This document shows positions 53,094 to 63,149 of a stretch of 64,000 bases of DNA, in pieces. This DNA comes from Luteitalea sp. TBR-22 (GTDB lineage: Bacteria > Acidobacteriota > Vicinamibacteria > Vicinamibacterales > Vicinamibacteraceae): assembly GCF_016865485.1 (NCBI RefSeq), contig NZ_AP024452.1:5044501-5108500 (forward strand), given 5' to 3'. The notes below the pieces were generated by a model. It was not told the origin of the DNA and ran no database searches. It saw nothing but the letters and a program-made list of their open reading frames with translations. Both the position numbers and the translations under genes were made by a program. The stretch's first letter is position 1. Each line of letters opens with the position of its first letter.

Positions 53094-53188
53094 CTCACTC
53101 CGTTCGGGTGATTCGCCCGGAAATCATCAGCCACTCGGCTCCGGTCTTCGACCTCGCCTCGTGGTCGATTCCTTCCCGGCTCACCACC
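53092..53188 (+). repeat. displaced tRNA-Lys linker and 3'-tail repeat
   Basis: The linker (53092-53164, 73 nt) contains GGCTCCGGTCTTCGACCTCG (53137-53156), nearly identical to the box after tRNA-Arg(TCG). It is followed by an exact 24-nt copy of tRNA-Lys positions 46044-46067. It therefore looks like the native tail array of tRNA-Lys, pushed 7 kb away by the element. Confidence 0.82.
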
Positions 53189-53559
53189 ACACATCCTTCC
53201 TGTTCAACAACTTAGGGCCACCTCGAGGGGCTCGGCGCCCGTCGTCTCAACAATATCTCCACGCGTAAGCGCCTCGTAGCGTGTGTTCATGCTCGTGAAC
53301 CCGCAGATTCGGGCGCATTCCCGCACACGTGGGCAACCGCGAATGTACGGTTCCTTCCCGGTTGCCGGCGGGACGGTCGCCGAGCATGTCACCGCCTGGA
53401 TGCGGCTGACCTTGACGGCCGTTGAGCGGCGATCGACCCTCGACGCATCTGTCCGCCTACTGTGGTGAGTGCTGCAGTGCGGTCCCGGCGCCTCTCGGCC
53501 AGGTCGGTCCGGCCGGTAGCGCCTGCCGTCCCTTCGGTATCCGGAAACGGGGAACTCTG
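53189..53559. other. region without recognised gene before the VWFA gene
   Basis: About 370 bp. Short open frames exist on both strands but lack ribosome binding sites and motifs. It presumably carries the promoter of the VWFA-related gene. Confidence 0.45.
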
Positions 53560-54894
53560 ATGCCCCGAGCGCTTCTGCCGTCCCTGGTTCTCGCCGCGGG
53601 CCTTGCCCTGACCGACGACGCGATTGCCCAGCAAGCGGATCTGCGAACATCGACCACCACCGTGCTCTTCGACGTCGTCGTTCGCGATGGCCGAGGTGAG
53701 CCGATCCGCGACTTGACCCTGAACGACTTCGAGCTGCGCGAGGACGGCGCGCCTCAAGCCTTGAAGGTGCTGTTCCAGCGTGGCGCTCCGGCGCCGGCAG
53801 GCAGTTCCTCGGCACCCGGGGGCGCCTCGCCCGGCAGTGCTGCGGGAGCGGGCGTCACGCTTCCGATCGACGACCCGGCGGCCGTGGCGCTGGTGTTTCA
53901 TGAACTCTCACCAGAGGCTCGCGCACTTGCCGCACGGGTGGCCGACGCACTCGTGCCTCGCCTGCAGGACGGCACGTGGCTGGGCGTGTTCGGCCTCGAG
54001 CAGTCGCTTGTGGTGGCGCAGCCATTCACGACGAGCAAGCAGGCGGCCTTGGAAGGGCTACGCTCCTTGGCACTCCGCCCGGCCGCGAGTCGCGAACCGA
54101 CGAGCGGCATAGCCACCTCCTCTGGTAGGGGTGACCTCCGCGCTGGTGTGTCGCCGACGGCCGCCGCTGAGTCCGAGGGCGGCGTGGCGACGGTCGCGCA
54201 GCGCACGAGACGACTAGACGACGCGCCGCAACAGGGCCCGGAGTATTGGCTCGCGAGGATGGAGGCGCGGATGGTCGCCAACTACGATCGGGCTCTGCGC
54301 GATCAGCAGGGTCGGACCGCGGTCGACGGCTTGCGGGCCCTGGTGTCGGCGATGGCGCGTGGTACGGCGCGCAAGTCGCTCGTGCTGTTCTCCGAAGGCC
54401 TGCAGACCTCCGACCAGGCTCGCGCGATGCTGGACACGCTCATCGCCACGGCCAACCGCGCTGGCGTGACGTTCTACGCGGTCGATGCGGCCGGGCTACG
54501 GGCCCACAGCACGCTGGCCTCCACGGGCCGTGAGTTGGAAGTCGCTGGCCGTGAGGGGCTGGGAGACGTGCGTCGCAATGACGGCGCCTGGACGAAGGAC
54601 CTCGAGCGCCAGAGTGATCTCCTGCGGTCCGACGGCACGTCCACACTGGGGCGACTCGCCAAGGATACCGGGGGCTTCTTGCTGGAGAACTCCAATGCCG
54701 TGGACGCGATGGCCGCACGCCTCGAGCAGGACCAACGAGCGCAGTACGTTCTGGCCTACACGTCGAGCAAGCCAGCACTGGACGGTACGTATCGAAAGGT
54801 CAGCGTGAAGGTGAAGCGCAAGGGCGCGCGACCGACCGCGCGTACCGGGTACTGGGCGGTCGCGGTCCCGTCCGACGAACAGCCGCAGCGATGA
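53560..54894 (+). CDS. VWFA-related exported protein of the acidobacterial type
   Basis: A 444-residue exported protein with a signal peptide (about 1-24). VRDGRGEPIRDLTLNDFEL, then REDGAPQ, is the opening of the acidobacterial VWFA-related family. The von Willebrand A core has RKSLVLFSEG and a closing TGGFLLENSN. The first MIDAS Asp motif (usually DxSxS) is not obvious, so metal-dependent adhesion is uncertain. The start is the ATG preceding the signal peptide, with GGGGAA 6 nt upstream. Confidence 0.82.
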   Translation: MPRALLPSLVLAAGLALTDDAIAQQADLRTSTTTVLFDVVVRDGRGEPIRDLTLNDFELREDGAPQALKVLFQRGAPAPAGSSSAPGGASPGSAAGAGVTLPIDDPAAVALVFHELSPEARALAARVADALVPRLQDGTWLGVFGLEQSLVVAQPFTTSKQAALEGLRSLALRPAASREPTSGIATSSGRGDLRAGVSPTAAAESEGGVATVAQRTRRLDDAPQQGPEYWLARMEARMVANYDRALRDQQGRTAVDGLRALVSAMARGTARKSLVLFSEGLQTSDQARAMLDTLIATANRAGVTFYAVDAAGLRAHSTLASTGRELEVAGREGLGDVRRNDGAWTKDLERQSDLLRSDGTSTLGRLAKDTGGFLLENSNAVDAMAARLEQDQRAQYVLAYTSSKPALDGTYRKVSVKVKRKGARPTARTGYWAVAVPSDEQPQR

Positions 54895-54947
54895 CAGGAT
54901 CCTGAGTGTTGCTTCCGGGTGCTCGAGCGGAACGGCGGGCGGTGCCT

Positions 54948-54967
54948 GTGCCACCTGATGGTGGTAC
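54948..54967. promoter_or_regulatory. candidate operator of the toxin-antitoxin cluster
   Basis: GTGCCACC and GGTGGTAC face each other across TGAT with one mismatch, ending 15 bp before the DUF433 start codon. Autoregulated antitoxins bind inverted repeats in this position. Confidence 0.4.
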
Positions 54968-54982
54968 GCTGAACGGACGGTT

Positions 54983-55207
54983 ATGACGACGCTGGCTGAG
55001 CGCATCACCGTCGATCCCGCGCAGTGTGGCGGACGCCCCTGTGTGCGTGGCTTGCGCATCCGGGTCACCGACGTGCTCGACCTGCTCGCCTCGGGCTTGA
55101 GTGCCGCTCAGGTCATCGAGGAACTGCCCGACCTCGAGCTCGAGGACGTCACCGCCTGCCTCCGGTTCGCCAGCCGTCGCCTGGCGCATCCTATCGTCGC
55201 CGCGTGA
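54983..55207 (+). CDS. DUF433 antitoxin-like protein
   Basis: A 74-residue DUF433 protein: ITVDPAQCGGRPCVRGLRI and a predicted winged-helix (VTDVLDLLASGLSAAQVIEE). These small proteins pair with DUF5615 PIN-like toxins. Here the partner gene overlaps region 55209 and is truncated, so the antitoxin may be orphaned or still act as a repressor at the candidate operator. Confidence 0.85.
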   Translation: MTTLAERITVDPAQCGGRPCVRGLRIRVTDVLDLLASGLSAAQVIEELPDLELEDVTACLRFASRRLAHPIVAA

Positions 55208-55208
55208 T

Positions 55209-55430
55209 GTGACCATCTGGCTCGACAACCAGCTCCCGCCCGCGCTCGGCTCGTGGGTGCGCGAGCATCTGGGTCTCGAGTGCACCAGCGTCCCCGAACT
55301 TGCGCTGCAGCGCGCCTAGGACCTGCTCAAGCACCCCGTCACAGGCAAGGAAGTATGGGTGGCGGTGCACACCAAGAAGGATGCCGGTCGCCTCGGCGCG
55401 CGCAGCCTGCGCGAGGCAGGTGTTTCATGA
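55209..55430 (+). pseudogene. truncated DUF5615-like toxin joined in frame to a HicA-like end
   Basis: From the GTG at 55209 the frame gives MTIWLDNQLPPALGSWVREH, the opening of DUF5615 toxins, but stops at a TAG (55317-55319) after 36 residues instead of about 110. The same frame then continues for 36 residues (DLLKHPVTGKEVWVAVHTKK...REAGVS) with the HP...VH...L..AG pattern of HicA C-termini, ending in a TGA that overlaps the hicB ATG. It looks like a recombination scar between two toxin genes plus a nonsense change. The HicA reading is moderately supported. Confidence 0.6.
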
Positions 55431-55780
55431 CCATGCTCTATCCGATCGTGCTCGAGACCGAAGACGACGGCGCGGTCAGCGCCTATGTCCCGGGTTTGCC
55501 CGTGTATGCGGCCGCCGATTCGCATGCCAAGGCCGAGCGGGCGATTCGTGCCTTGCTCGAGGCCTACCTCCAGGAACACCCGTCGACCAAGCCCGGAGCC
55601 CGCGTGCGTGTGGCTCGTCGTTCAGATGGTGGCGCGAGGCGCGTGGAGATCGTCGGGGTGGCCGCCCTGGTCGGTGCCAAGCGCACGGCCGCGAAAGCGA
55701 AGGCCGCACGCGCCAATGGCCGTCTCGGCGGACGACCGCGCAAGGTGGTCGGCGCGACGACGACTCCGAAGAAGGCCTGA
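55427..55780 (+). CDS. hicB: HicB-like antitoxin
   Basis: A 117-residue protein opening with YPIVLETEDDGAVSAYVPGL, the HicB partial RNase-H-like fold, with AKAERAIRALLEAYLQE as the second half. The C-terminal third is Ala/Lys/Arg-rich (AAKAKAARANGRLGGRPRK), probably a DNA-binding or disordered tail. Its ATG overlaps the stop of the HicA-like relic. With the toxin broken, it is probably an orphan antitoxin. Confidence 0.8.
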   Translation: MTMLYPIVLETEDDGAVSAYVPGLPVYAAADSHAKAERAIRALLEAYLQEHPSTKPGARVRVARRSDGGARRVEIVGVAALVGAKRTAAKAKAARANGRLGGRPRKVVGATTTPKKA

Positions 55781-55870
55781 GGCCGAGAGAACGCATCGCC
55801 TTGATGGCGGTCGTGAACCGACCACCGCGGGCGGCGGCTCAGTCCGTAAAGGGCGTCGGCACGCGCGCGG

Positions 55871-56461
55871 TCAGCGTGGCGCCGGTGGGAGGCTCACGGC
55901 GCCGGACTCGAGTGTGCCGCGCCAGAAGGGCATCAGCCGCATCCCCTGCATGTCCAGATTGGTGGAGAGAGCAGGACCTCCGCGGAAACGCGCGACCACC
56001 TCCAGCGTCTCGACTGGCCATGGCATCGGGTACTGCTTGCGAGCCGCGCACGAGAAATCCCGGACCGGCAGTCTGACGACGTACCGAGCCGCCCGCGGAA
56101 GGCCGACGACCAGATCGTCTATCCGTCCTCCGACATGCGAGAAACGACGATCGGCGTACTCGAGCTCGCACGTGCCGAACGATGCGCCACGCACGCTGAG
56201 TCGTATGGCTTGAGGCACCATCATTGGGCCATTCCCGAGCATGAACCCGAGATTGAGCAGGGCATCGCGTTGGCCGCCGTTCTCGAACGTGACCTCGATG
56301 ACCGGCGCGGGCTTCACGTCGTCGACGAGCGACAGTCCGAGCCGAAGGCCCTCCACTGAGGCGCCCCACGCGGGTGCGGACACACCTTGCGCTGATGCCG
56401 GCATCGGCAGCATCGCAAGCCCAGCAAGCAGAGCCACTGCCGGCAGATTGACCAGGCCCAT
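55871..56461 (-). CDS. exported protein of unknown function
   Basis: A 196-residue exported protein with a signal peptide (about 1-25, ending PASAQG). The mature part is a beta-sandwich-like sequence ([26 protein letters not shown], here cut at 20: [20 protein letters not shown]) with two Cys (FGTCELEY and DFSCAARK) that may form a disulfide. No family was recognised. It is divergent from uvrA2 and convergent with hicB. Confidence 0.55.
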   Translation of the reverse strand: MGLVNLPAVALLAGLAMLPMPASAQGVSAPAWGASVEGLRLGLSLVDDVKPAPVIEVTFENGGQRDALLNLGFMLGNGPMMVPQAIRLSVRGASFGTCELEYADRRFSHVGGRIDDLVVGLPRAARYVVRLPVRDFSCAARKQYPMPWPVETLEVVARFRGGPALSTNLDMQGMRLMPFWRGTLESGAVSLPPAPR

Positions 56462-56679
56462 GCGACCTTGGACACCGCGCACCCGGCATCTGGCTATCGG
56501 CGCGCGCCGCTGAGTCTCGATCGACGCTCCAGTTCGGGGGCGAGCGCCCGCCGCGGCCAGCTCGACGATGCAACCACGTCCGTCCATCACAGCGTGACGG
56601 CGTCCTGACGCGACCCGACCACGCGGCCACGCCGATGGCCGCGCTTGCGACGGCTCCGCTGCGATGCAACCGTGGATGC

Positions 56680-59274
56680 ATGCGATCGCCCGCGCCCGTT
56701 GTCCACGTTGCTCGCTCCGGGGTCGTCCGCGTCCGCGGCGCACGCACCCACAACCTCCGCAGCGTCGACGTCGACATCCCGCGCGACGCGCTGGTCGTGT
56801 TCACCGGCGTCTCCGGATCGGGCAAGTCCTCTCTTGCCTTCGGCACGCTCTACGCCGAGGCGCAGCGTCGCTACCTCGAGTCGGTGTCGCCTTACGCGCG
56901 CCGGCTGTTTCACCAACTGGGCGTCCCGGACGTCGACGAGATCGACGGCCTGCCGCCCGCCGTCGCGCTGCAGCAGCAACGGGGCGCGCCGACGACGCGA
57001 TCGTCGGTGGGCAGCGTGACGACCCTGTCCAACCTGCTGCGGATGCTGTTCTCGCGCGCCGGCAGGTATCCGGCCGGCGCGCCGATGCGACACGCCGAGG
57101 ACTTCTCGCCCAACACGCCGCAGGGCGCGTGTCCGGAGTGCCATGGCCTCGGGCGCATCTACGACGCCACCGAGGCGTCGATGGTGCCCGACGATCGGCT
57201 CACGATTCGGGAGCGCGCGATCGCCGCCTGGCCGCCGGCCTGGCACGGCCAGAACCTCCGCGACATCGCGGTGACGCTCGGCTACGACGTCGACACGCCC
57301 TGGCGCGACCTGCCGCGCGCCGATCGCGACTGGCTGCTGTTCACCGACGAGACGCCGACGGTGCCCGTGTATGCCGGCTTCACGCCGGCCGAGACGCGGC
57401 GGGCCATCAAGCGCAAGGACGAGCCCAGCTACATGGGCACGTTCTCGGGCGCGCGTCGTTATCTCCTGCAGACGCTGGCGACCACCGAAAGCGCGGCGAT
57501 GAAGCGGCGGGTCGCCCGCTACCTGATCGGGGCCGACTGCCCGGCCTGTGGTGGGCGGCGCCTGCGGCCGGAGGCCCTGGCGGTCACGTTCGCCGGCTTC
57601 GACATCGCGGAGATCTCGCGCCTGCCCCTGGCGTCGCTCCTGCAGACGCTGCGTCCATACGCGACGGGCGATCCCTCAGCGGCCGTGCTCGCGGTGGAGC
57701 ATCCCGAGAAGGCGATCGTCGCCCAGCGCATCGCCGAGGACGCCGTCGCGCGCCTCGAGGTGCTGCTCGATCTCGGTCTCGGCTACCTGACGCTGGAGCG
57801 CAGCACGCCGACGTTGTCTCCAGGCGAGTTGCAGCGCCTGCGGCTCGCGACGCAGGTCCGTTCCAACCTGTTCGGCGTCGTCTACGTGCTCGACGAGCCG
57901 TCGGCGGGCCTGCATCCGGCAGACACCGAAGCGTTGCTGCGTGCCCTCGATCGCCTGCGCGAGGCGGGCAACTCGCTGTTCGTCATCGAGCACGAGCTCG
58001 ACGTGATCCGTCACGCCGACTGGATCGTCGACGTCGGCCCCGACGCCGGGACCGGCGGTGGGCACGTGCTCTACAGCGGTCCGCTCGACGGACTGACGAC
58101 GGTGACCGCGTCGCACACACGGCGGTATCTGGAGCCGGCGCGCGTGCAGGCCCGACCGTCGCGGACGCCGAACGGATGGCTCAGGCTGGCCGGCGTCACG
58201 CGCAACAACCTCCGCGATCTCGAGGCGGCCTTTCCGCTCGGCGTGATGACGGCGGTGACCGGCGTGTCAGGGTCGGGCAAATCGAGCCTGGTGAGCCAGG
58301 CCCTGCTGGAGTTGATGACGGACCGCCTGGGCGAAGGCGAGGCGGCAGCGACGATGGGCGAGGAGGCCGACGACCGGCTCGACCTCGAGCGAACTCCAGA
58401 CCAGCCCACCGCCGGCCGCATCGTCGAGGGTGGCGAGCGCATCAAGCGGCTCGTCTGCGTCGACCAGAAACCGATTGGTCGGACCCCACGATCGAACCTG
58501 GCGACCTACACCGGCCTGTTCGACCACGTGCGCAAGCTGTTTGCGGCGACGCGACCGGCGCGGGCGCGCAAGTACGGCCCCGGCCGCTTCTCCTTCAATG
58601 TCGCCGCAGGCCGGTGTGCACAATGCGCGGGCGAAGGCTTCGTGATGGTCGAGCTGCTGTTCCTGCCCAGCGTGTACACGCCGTGTCCGACGTGCCATGG
58701 CGCGCGCTACAACGCGAAGACCCTGGAGATACGCCTGCGTGACAAGACGATCGCCGACGTGCTCGAGATGACCGTCGATGAGGCGGCCGCATTCTTCACC
58801 GACCACGCCGCGCTGCGGAGCTCCCTCGAGGTGCTGCGCCGCGTGGGCGTGGGCTACCTGCGGCTTGGCCAATCGGCCACCGAGCTCTCCGGCGGCGAGG
58901 CGCAACGGATCAAGCTGGCCACCGAGCTCCAGCGCAGCGGCCGTGGCGAGACGCTCTACGTGCTGGACGAGCCGACCACGGGCCTGCATCCGGCCGACGT
59001 CGAGCGCCTCCTGTTGCAGCTCGAAGGCCTCGTCGAGGCCGGCCACACGGTCGTGGTCGTCGAGCATGACATGCAGGTCATCGCCGCCAGCGACTGGGTC
59101 ATCGACATCGGCCCTGGTGCTGGCGCCGAGGGCGGCCGCGTTGTCGCGGCAGGCGTGCCGGCTGACGTGGCCAGATCGAGCGACAGCCGCACCGCTCCTT
59201 ACCTGGCGCGGACACTGGCGCCGTCGGCGACGCACCGCGGCACGCACCAGGCCGAGAGATCGAGCGGGAGGTAG
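56680..59274 (+). CDS. UvrA-like ABC ATPase (UvrA2 group)
   Basis: An 864-residue paralogue of excinuclease subunit A. Both Walker A motifs are GVSGSGKSS, with signatures [13 protein letters not shown] in the first half and [13 protein letters not shown] in the second, and Walker [12 protein letters not shown] and [11 protein letters not shown]. Zinc motifs include [15 protein letters not shown] and CAQCAGEG...CPTCHG. It is shorter than UvrA (about 940), and the UvrB-interaction region appears reduced, as in UvrA2 proteins linked to resistance or damage tolerance. The ATG at 56680 gives a normal N-terminus; 56635 is an alternative. No uvrB is nearby. Confidence 0.87.
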   Translation: MRSPAPVVHVARSGVVRVRGARTHNLRSVDVDIPRDALVVFTGVSGSGKSSLAFGTLYAEAQRRYLESVSPYARRLFHQLGVPDVDEIDGLPPAVALQQQRGAPTTRSSVGSVTTLSNLLRMLFSRAGRYPAGAPMRHAEDFSPNTPQGACPECHGLGRIYDATEASMVPDDRLTIRERAIAAWPPAWHGQNLRDIAVTLGYDVDTPWRDLPRADRDWLLFTDETPTVPVYAGFTPAETRRAIKRKDEPSYMGTFSGARRYLLQTLATTESAAMKRRVARYLIGADCPACGGRRLRPEALAVTFAGFDIAEISRLPLASLLQTLRPYATGDPSAAVLAVEHPEKAIVAQRIAEDAVARLEVLLDLGLGYLTLERSTPTLSPGELQRLRLATQVRSNLFGVVYVLDEPSAGLHPADTEALLRALDRLREAGNSLFVIEHELDVIRHADWIVDVGPDAGTGGGHVLYSGPLDGLTTVTASHTRRYLEPARVQARPSRTPNGWLRLAGVTRNNLRDLEAAFPLGVMTAVTGVSGSGKSSLVSQALLELMTDRLGEGEAAATMGEEADDRLDLERTPDQPTAGRIVEGGERIKRLVCVDQKPIGRTPRSNLATYTGLFDHVRKLFAATRPARARKYGPGRFSFNVAAGRCAQCAGEGFVMVELLFLPSVYTPCPTCHGARYNAKTLEIRLRDKTIADVLEMTVDEAAAFFTDHAALRSSLEVLRRVGVGYLRLGQSATELSGGEAQRIKLATELQRSGRGETLYVLDEPTTGLHPADVERLLLQLEGLVEAGHTVVVVEHDMQVIAASDWVIDIGPGAGAEGGRVVAAGVPADVARSSDSRTAPYLARTLAPSATHRGTHQAERSSGR

Positions 59275-59313
59275 GGACCTGCCCTGACGGGACCTCAACG
59301 CCGAGGTGTCGCG

Positions 59314-62300
59314 TCACCGCAGCCTTGTGGCGAGCGCGTCCGTCCCCGCCGCCCAGGTGACACCCTCGGCATTCGAGTACATGGCTCGTTCGACGACCAG
59401 TTGCGCGGGGGTGGCCCCGATGCTCTCGATCACGGCTCCGAACCGCCGGCCACGCGCGACCGGGAAGTCCGTGAAGACGTCGACGTTGAGCCGGCTGGTG
59501 GGCGCGAGCGGGAACGAGCGATCGGCGGTGGTGCCGTCCTCGAAGTAGAGGGTGACCCGCGCCAGTCCCGGCGTCGGCGAGGTGTTGGCCACGAGGATGT
59601 ACGTGCTGGTATCGGTCGCTCCCCCGAGTGCGCCTTCAGCCAGCGCCCAACGGGTCCCGGTCGACGGTGCGCCAGCACTGTTGTGTCCCTCGTGCCAGGT
59701 GAGGGCGCTCCCCGGCCACCACATCGATCGCTCGACGATCAGCGGTACGCCATTGGTCGAAGCGATCGTCGTCGACACGGCGGTGTTGGCCAGCGGCCGC
59801 TGGCCGGACCCCGCGGGCAGTTCCTCTTCGTCGACCCAGATCGTGAAGCGACTGCGGGCCGGGACCACGAACGACTTCAGTCGCGTGGTCCCATCGGGGA
59901 GCAGGAACGTCGCCGTGACGTCGGCATCGACCGCGCCGGGGTTGGCAATCAGCACGAAGAGATCGAAGTAGGGCCCGGTGCTCCCTTCGGCAAGGAACCA
60001 CGTCGGCGAGGGCGCCGTGATGCCGGCGCTGGCGTGGCCCGCGGCAAACGTCTGGCCCGTCCCGTCCCGATACATCGCCCGCTCCGCGATGATTGGCACG
60101 CCGTTCTGCACCTCGACGACCGCCGAGACTTCGGCCGCCGCCAGCGCCGCGTCCTCGACGTTGACCCACACGTTGAAGCGGCTGGCCGGCGGGACGACGT
60201 ATTGACGCTCGATCGCCACGGCAGGCGCTGGGCGCAGGTAGGTGATCTTGACCATCGACGCAGATGCCGAGGGATTCTGCAGCAAGTAGAAGAGACTGAA
60301 GCCGCCGATCGTGGCGCCCTCGGCGAGGTACCACGTCAACGCTGGGTCGACGGTACTGGTCTCGGCGTGACTGCCATACGCGGTCGCTCCCCAGTACATC
60401 GTCCGGTCGGCCACCACGGGGACGTCGGACTCGACGACGGTCGAGAACTCCGTCGATTCCAGCCCGGCCAGCGTTCGCGGGGCGACGGTCTGCCGCGACT
60501 GCGGCAGCATCGTCAGCGTGTGCGTGACGGTCGAGCCCGTGCCCTTGAGGAACCGCATCGTGACGTTGGCCGGCGCCTCGGTCGCATTGAGCAGTGCCAA
60601 CGACGTGTCGAAGAATCCCGTCGCGCCCTCGGCGAAGTACCGCTTGAACGCGCCGAGTGTCGCGGTGAACGATGCCGCCGACTCGGTGACGTCGGCCTGC
60701 AGGTTGGCAAACCGGCGACTGGCCGGTGCGAACGTGAAGCCGGACCTGGCCACGCCAACATCGTAGGTCGCACCCGGGGCGAGGGCGTCGAACGTGTAGC
60801 GGCCCTCGGCGTCACTCATCGTCGTCTCGGCTCGGTCGCCGCTGAGCGTCACGGTGACCCCCGCCAACGGCGACCCGTTGAGATCGCGTACCCGCCCCGT
60901 CACCTGCATCGCGCGCGTCGCGGCGAAGCCGGCCGCCGCGTTGCCTGACGGCGTCAGCGTCGTCGATGTCGGCGTGAAGAGGTATCCGGCCAGCGTCGGC
61001 GTGATCGTATAGCTCTTCCCGGCCGTCAGATTGCCGAACGCGTACCGGCCATCACTCCCTGTCGTCCTTGTGCCCCACGAGTAGCCGCCGAGCACGACAT
61101 CCACGCCGGCCTGTGGCTGCCCGTTGAACGTGACCATTCCGGTGAGTTCGACCAGAAGTGGCTGCACGAAGCCGCACTCCGAGTACTCCGAAGAATCCCC
61201 GGAGGAAGACGTCGCCGTGGCCGAGACCAGCTGGTACTCGTCCCCCGGTGTGGTGATGGACCCGCTGAACTCGGCCAGGCCAGCACTGTCGGTCATGATC
61301 TCGAAGGACCCGGCATAGACCTCGCCGCCGCCGTGCGACGATGTGCGACAGCCGCGAGCGTTGAAGAACTCGAGGCGGACGCTCGTGTTCGGCGTGCTTT
61401 CGAGCGTGCCGCTCACGCGTAGCCTGTCCAGAGCGACGGCAACGACGTGCGTGAGCACCGGGAAGTTCTGCTTCCCGTTGGGGCCGGTGTCGCCGTCGCC
61501 CGGGTCGTTGGCGGTCGGTCCATCGCCCGACAGGTCGATGTCGAGACCGCCGTTCCAGAACACCGTGTTCCGCTGCAGGCGGGTGCCGGTGCCGTCCATG
61601 ACACGAATGCCGTCGAGCCGGTTGTTGCGAACCAGGTTGCCGACGATCTCGTGGCCGGACGATGACACGCCGTTGGCAGCCTCGATCAGGATCCCATGGC
61701 CGCCCGAGGCCCATCCGCTGTAATGAGCTGTGCCGACCAAAGAGACCCTGTCCGCGGCAGCACCGATGAGGTTGGCAGCCACGTAGGTCGGCGCCGCTCC
61801 ACTGAGCACGATGCCGTGTCCGAGATTGCCGGAGACGACATTGCCGAAGGACATCGGGGATCCGATCTGGTTGTTACCGGCCGTTGCCCCTGCCGTTTCC
61901 CCTCCAGGTCCGTGGAAACGGATGCCGACGGCGTTTCCCAGTGCGAACGTTCCTGCCGGATTGGTGCCGATGTAGTTGTTGACGATCCGCAGAGAACGCG
62001 CGTCGTTGGCCACGACGATGCCCTCCTGCACGTTGGCGGAGATGACGTTCCGATCCCGCACGGAGGGTCCACCGATGACGCCGCCACCGAACGCTCCGCC
62101 GGCATTGCCAATCACGACGCCCGCGCCGTTGCCGGAGGGCCCGCCGGCGGGGGTCAGGCCGATGAAGTTGCCGGCGATCGACACGGAGCTGCTGCCTCCG
62201 CCGGTGAGCATGACGCCAGCCGTGGTGAAACGCGTGACCGACAGGCCGCTCACGGTGACTCCCGAGCTCGACACCCGCAGGCCGACAGGAAGCACCCCGC

Positions 62301-62664
62301 CACCGTCGATCTGGACGACGATGGCTGCGTCGTTGCCGATCTCACGTGTATTGGCCTGCGCACCTGTCTGTGAGTACCCGTCGATGAACACGGGGCCGGG
62401 AATCGGTGGCAGTTCCGTGGCCAACTGGATCACGTGAGGGCCGGGGCCGGGAAGCGAGAAGAGGATGTAGTCGTACGGGCCGGCGCCATTGGCCGCCGCG
62501 TCCAGGAGGGCTTGCCGGAAGGAGCCCGGCCCGCTGTCGGCCGCCGACGTCACGACGAACGTCGCCGCGGCGGCAACCGCACCGCTCGCCACCCAAGCGG
62601 CGATGGCCAGCCCCACACGTCGCCACACGCCGCGCCTGCCGTCCAGTGTGCTCACCAGTGTCAT
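59314..62664 (-). CDS. large exported beta-helix protein with tandem C-terminal repeats
   Basis: An 1,116-residue exported protein. A signal peptide (about 15-36) is followed by a right-handed beta-helix (about 40-410) with typical NRNVISANVQEGIVV rungs and an opening SAADSGPGSFRQAL. Two carboxypeptidase-regulatory-like domains follow (GYSWGTRTTGSDGRYAFGN, about 510-680). The last 440 residues hold four repeats of about 105-115 residues, each opening with an AEGA block (YFAEGAT, WYLAEGAT, WFLAEGST, WALAEGA) and closing with P.[IV]ERAMY. A surface or extracellular glycan-binding protein is likely. Confidence 0.82.
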   Translation of the reverse strand: MTLVSTLDGRRGVWRRVGLAIAAWVASGAVAAAATFVVTSAADSGPGSFRQALLDAAANGAGPYDYILFSLPGPGPHVIQLATELPPIPGPVFIDGYSQTGAQANTREIGNDAAIVVQIDGGGVLPVGLRVSSSGVTVSGLSVTRFTTAGVMLTGGGSSSVSIAGNFIGLTPAGGPSGNGAGVVIGNAGGAFGGGVIGGPSVRDRNVISANVQEGIVVANDARSLRIVNNYIGTNPAGTFALGNAVGIRFHGPGGETAGATAGNNQIGSPMSFGNVVSGNLGHGIVLSGAAPTYVAANLIGAAADRVSLVGTAHYSGWASGGHGILIEAANGVSSSGHEIVGNLVRNNRLDGIRVMDGTGTRLQRNTVFWNGGLDIDLSGDGPTANDPGDGDTGPNGKQNFPVLTHVVAVALDRLRVSGTLESTPNTSVRLEFFNARGCRTSSHGGGEVYAGSFEIMTDSAGLAEFSGSITTPGDEYQLVSATATSSSGDSSEYSECGFVQPLLVELTGMVTFNGQPQAGVDVVLGGYSWGTRTTGSDGRYAFGNLTAGKSYTITPTLAGYLFTPTSTTLTPSGNAAAGFAATRAMQVTGRVRDLNGSPLAGVTVTLSGDRAETTMSDAEGRYTFDALAPGATYDVGVARSGFTFAPASRRFANLQADVTESAASFTATLGAFKRYFAEGATGFFDTSLALLNATEAPANVTMRFLKGTGSTVTHTLTMLPQSRQTVAPRTLAGLESTEFSTVVESDVPVVADRTMYWGATAYGSHAETSTVDPALTWYLAEGATIGGFSLFYLLQNPSASASMVKITYLRPAPAVAIERQYVVPPASRFNVWVNVEDAALAAAEVSAVVEVQNGVPIIAERAMYRDGTGQTFAAGHASAGITAPSPTWFLAEGSTGPYFDLFVLIANPGAVDADVTATFLLPDGTTRLKSFVVPARSRFTIWVDEEELPAGSGQRPLANTAVSTTIASTNGVPLIVERSMWWPGSALTWHEGHNSAGAPSTGTRWALAEGALGGATDTSTYILVANTSPTPGLARVTLYFEDGTTADRSFPLAPTSRLNVDVFTDFPVARGRRFGAVIESIGATPAQLVVERAMYSNAEGVTWAAGTDALATRLR

Positions 62665-62904
62665 GTGCCTGATATCTCCACGGAGCGGCGAGGACACTCC
62701 TGCTGGCCGCCCGACTACCTCATCCGCATCATCCGTCCTTCGGCCATGGTTGCCGCGTTGTTATCCGGACTTATCGGAGTCATGACGCGTGACTTAGTTA
62801 CGAGCGAGGGTGCCGACGCATCGTAGCATCATGCCGAGATGGTGCACCCCGCATCCTGACTGCCGCCGTGATTGCGTGGAATCTGGCTGCGCAAGGAGCC
62901 TTTG

Positions 62905-63140
62905 ATGAGCCACGTCTCGAGACGCACGTTCCTCACCACCACCGCCGCTGGCGCCGGCCTGACGATAGGCCCCGGCACGTGTGGGTCGCGGGTACGGCGA
63001 CAGCAGGATTCACTACGACGCGGCGAACATGCGCGTCACCAACACCATCTAGGGTCCGCACGGGACGGTCACCGATCCCAACGAGTTCCTGCGACGCGAA
63101 TACCGTGCGGCGTGCAGGCTGGCCCAGGAGTCGGACGTGT
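62905..63140 (+). pseudogene. collapsed TAT-exported Gfo/Idh/MocA-type oxidoreductase
   Basis: The ATG opens a twin-arginine signal, SRRTFLTTTAAGAGLTI, but the frame then shifts near 62990. In another frame the C-terminal pattern of this family appears: IHYDAANMRVTNT, a TAG, and NEFLRREYRAA. The central 300 or more residues are missing. The two ends of one gene therefore remain after an internal deletion. Confidence 0.55.
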
Positions 63141-63149
63141 CGCGGCGGG

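Noticed and set aside
53165-53188. 24-bp match to the tRNA-Lys 3' end taken as the element's right attachment site
   Set aside because: It is longer than the 11-bp core, but it sits 73 nt after that core in a linker like those at two other tRNA loci. It is better read as the resident tail repeat.
55207-55209. ATG overlapping the DUF433 stop as start of the toxin gene
   Set aside because: It is followed at once by TGA in frame; the GTG at 55209 opens the toxin-like frame instead.
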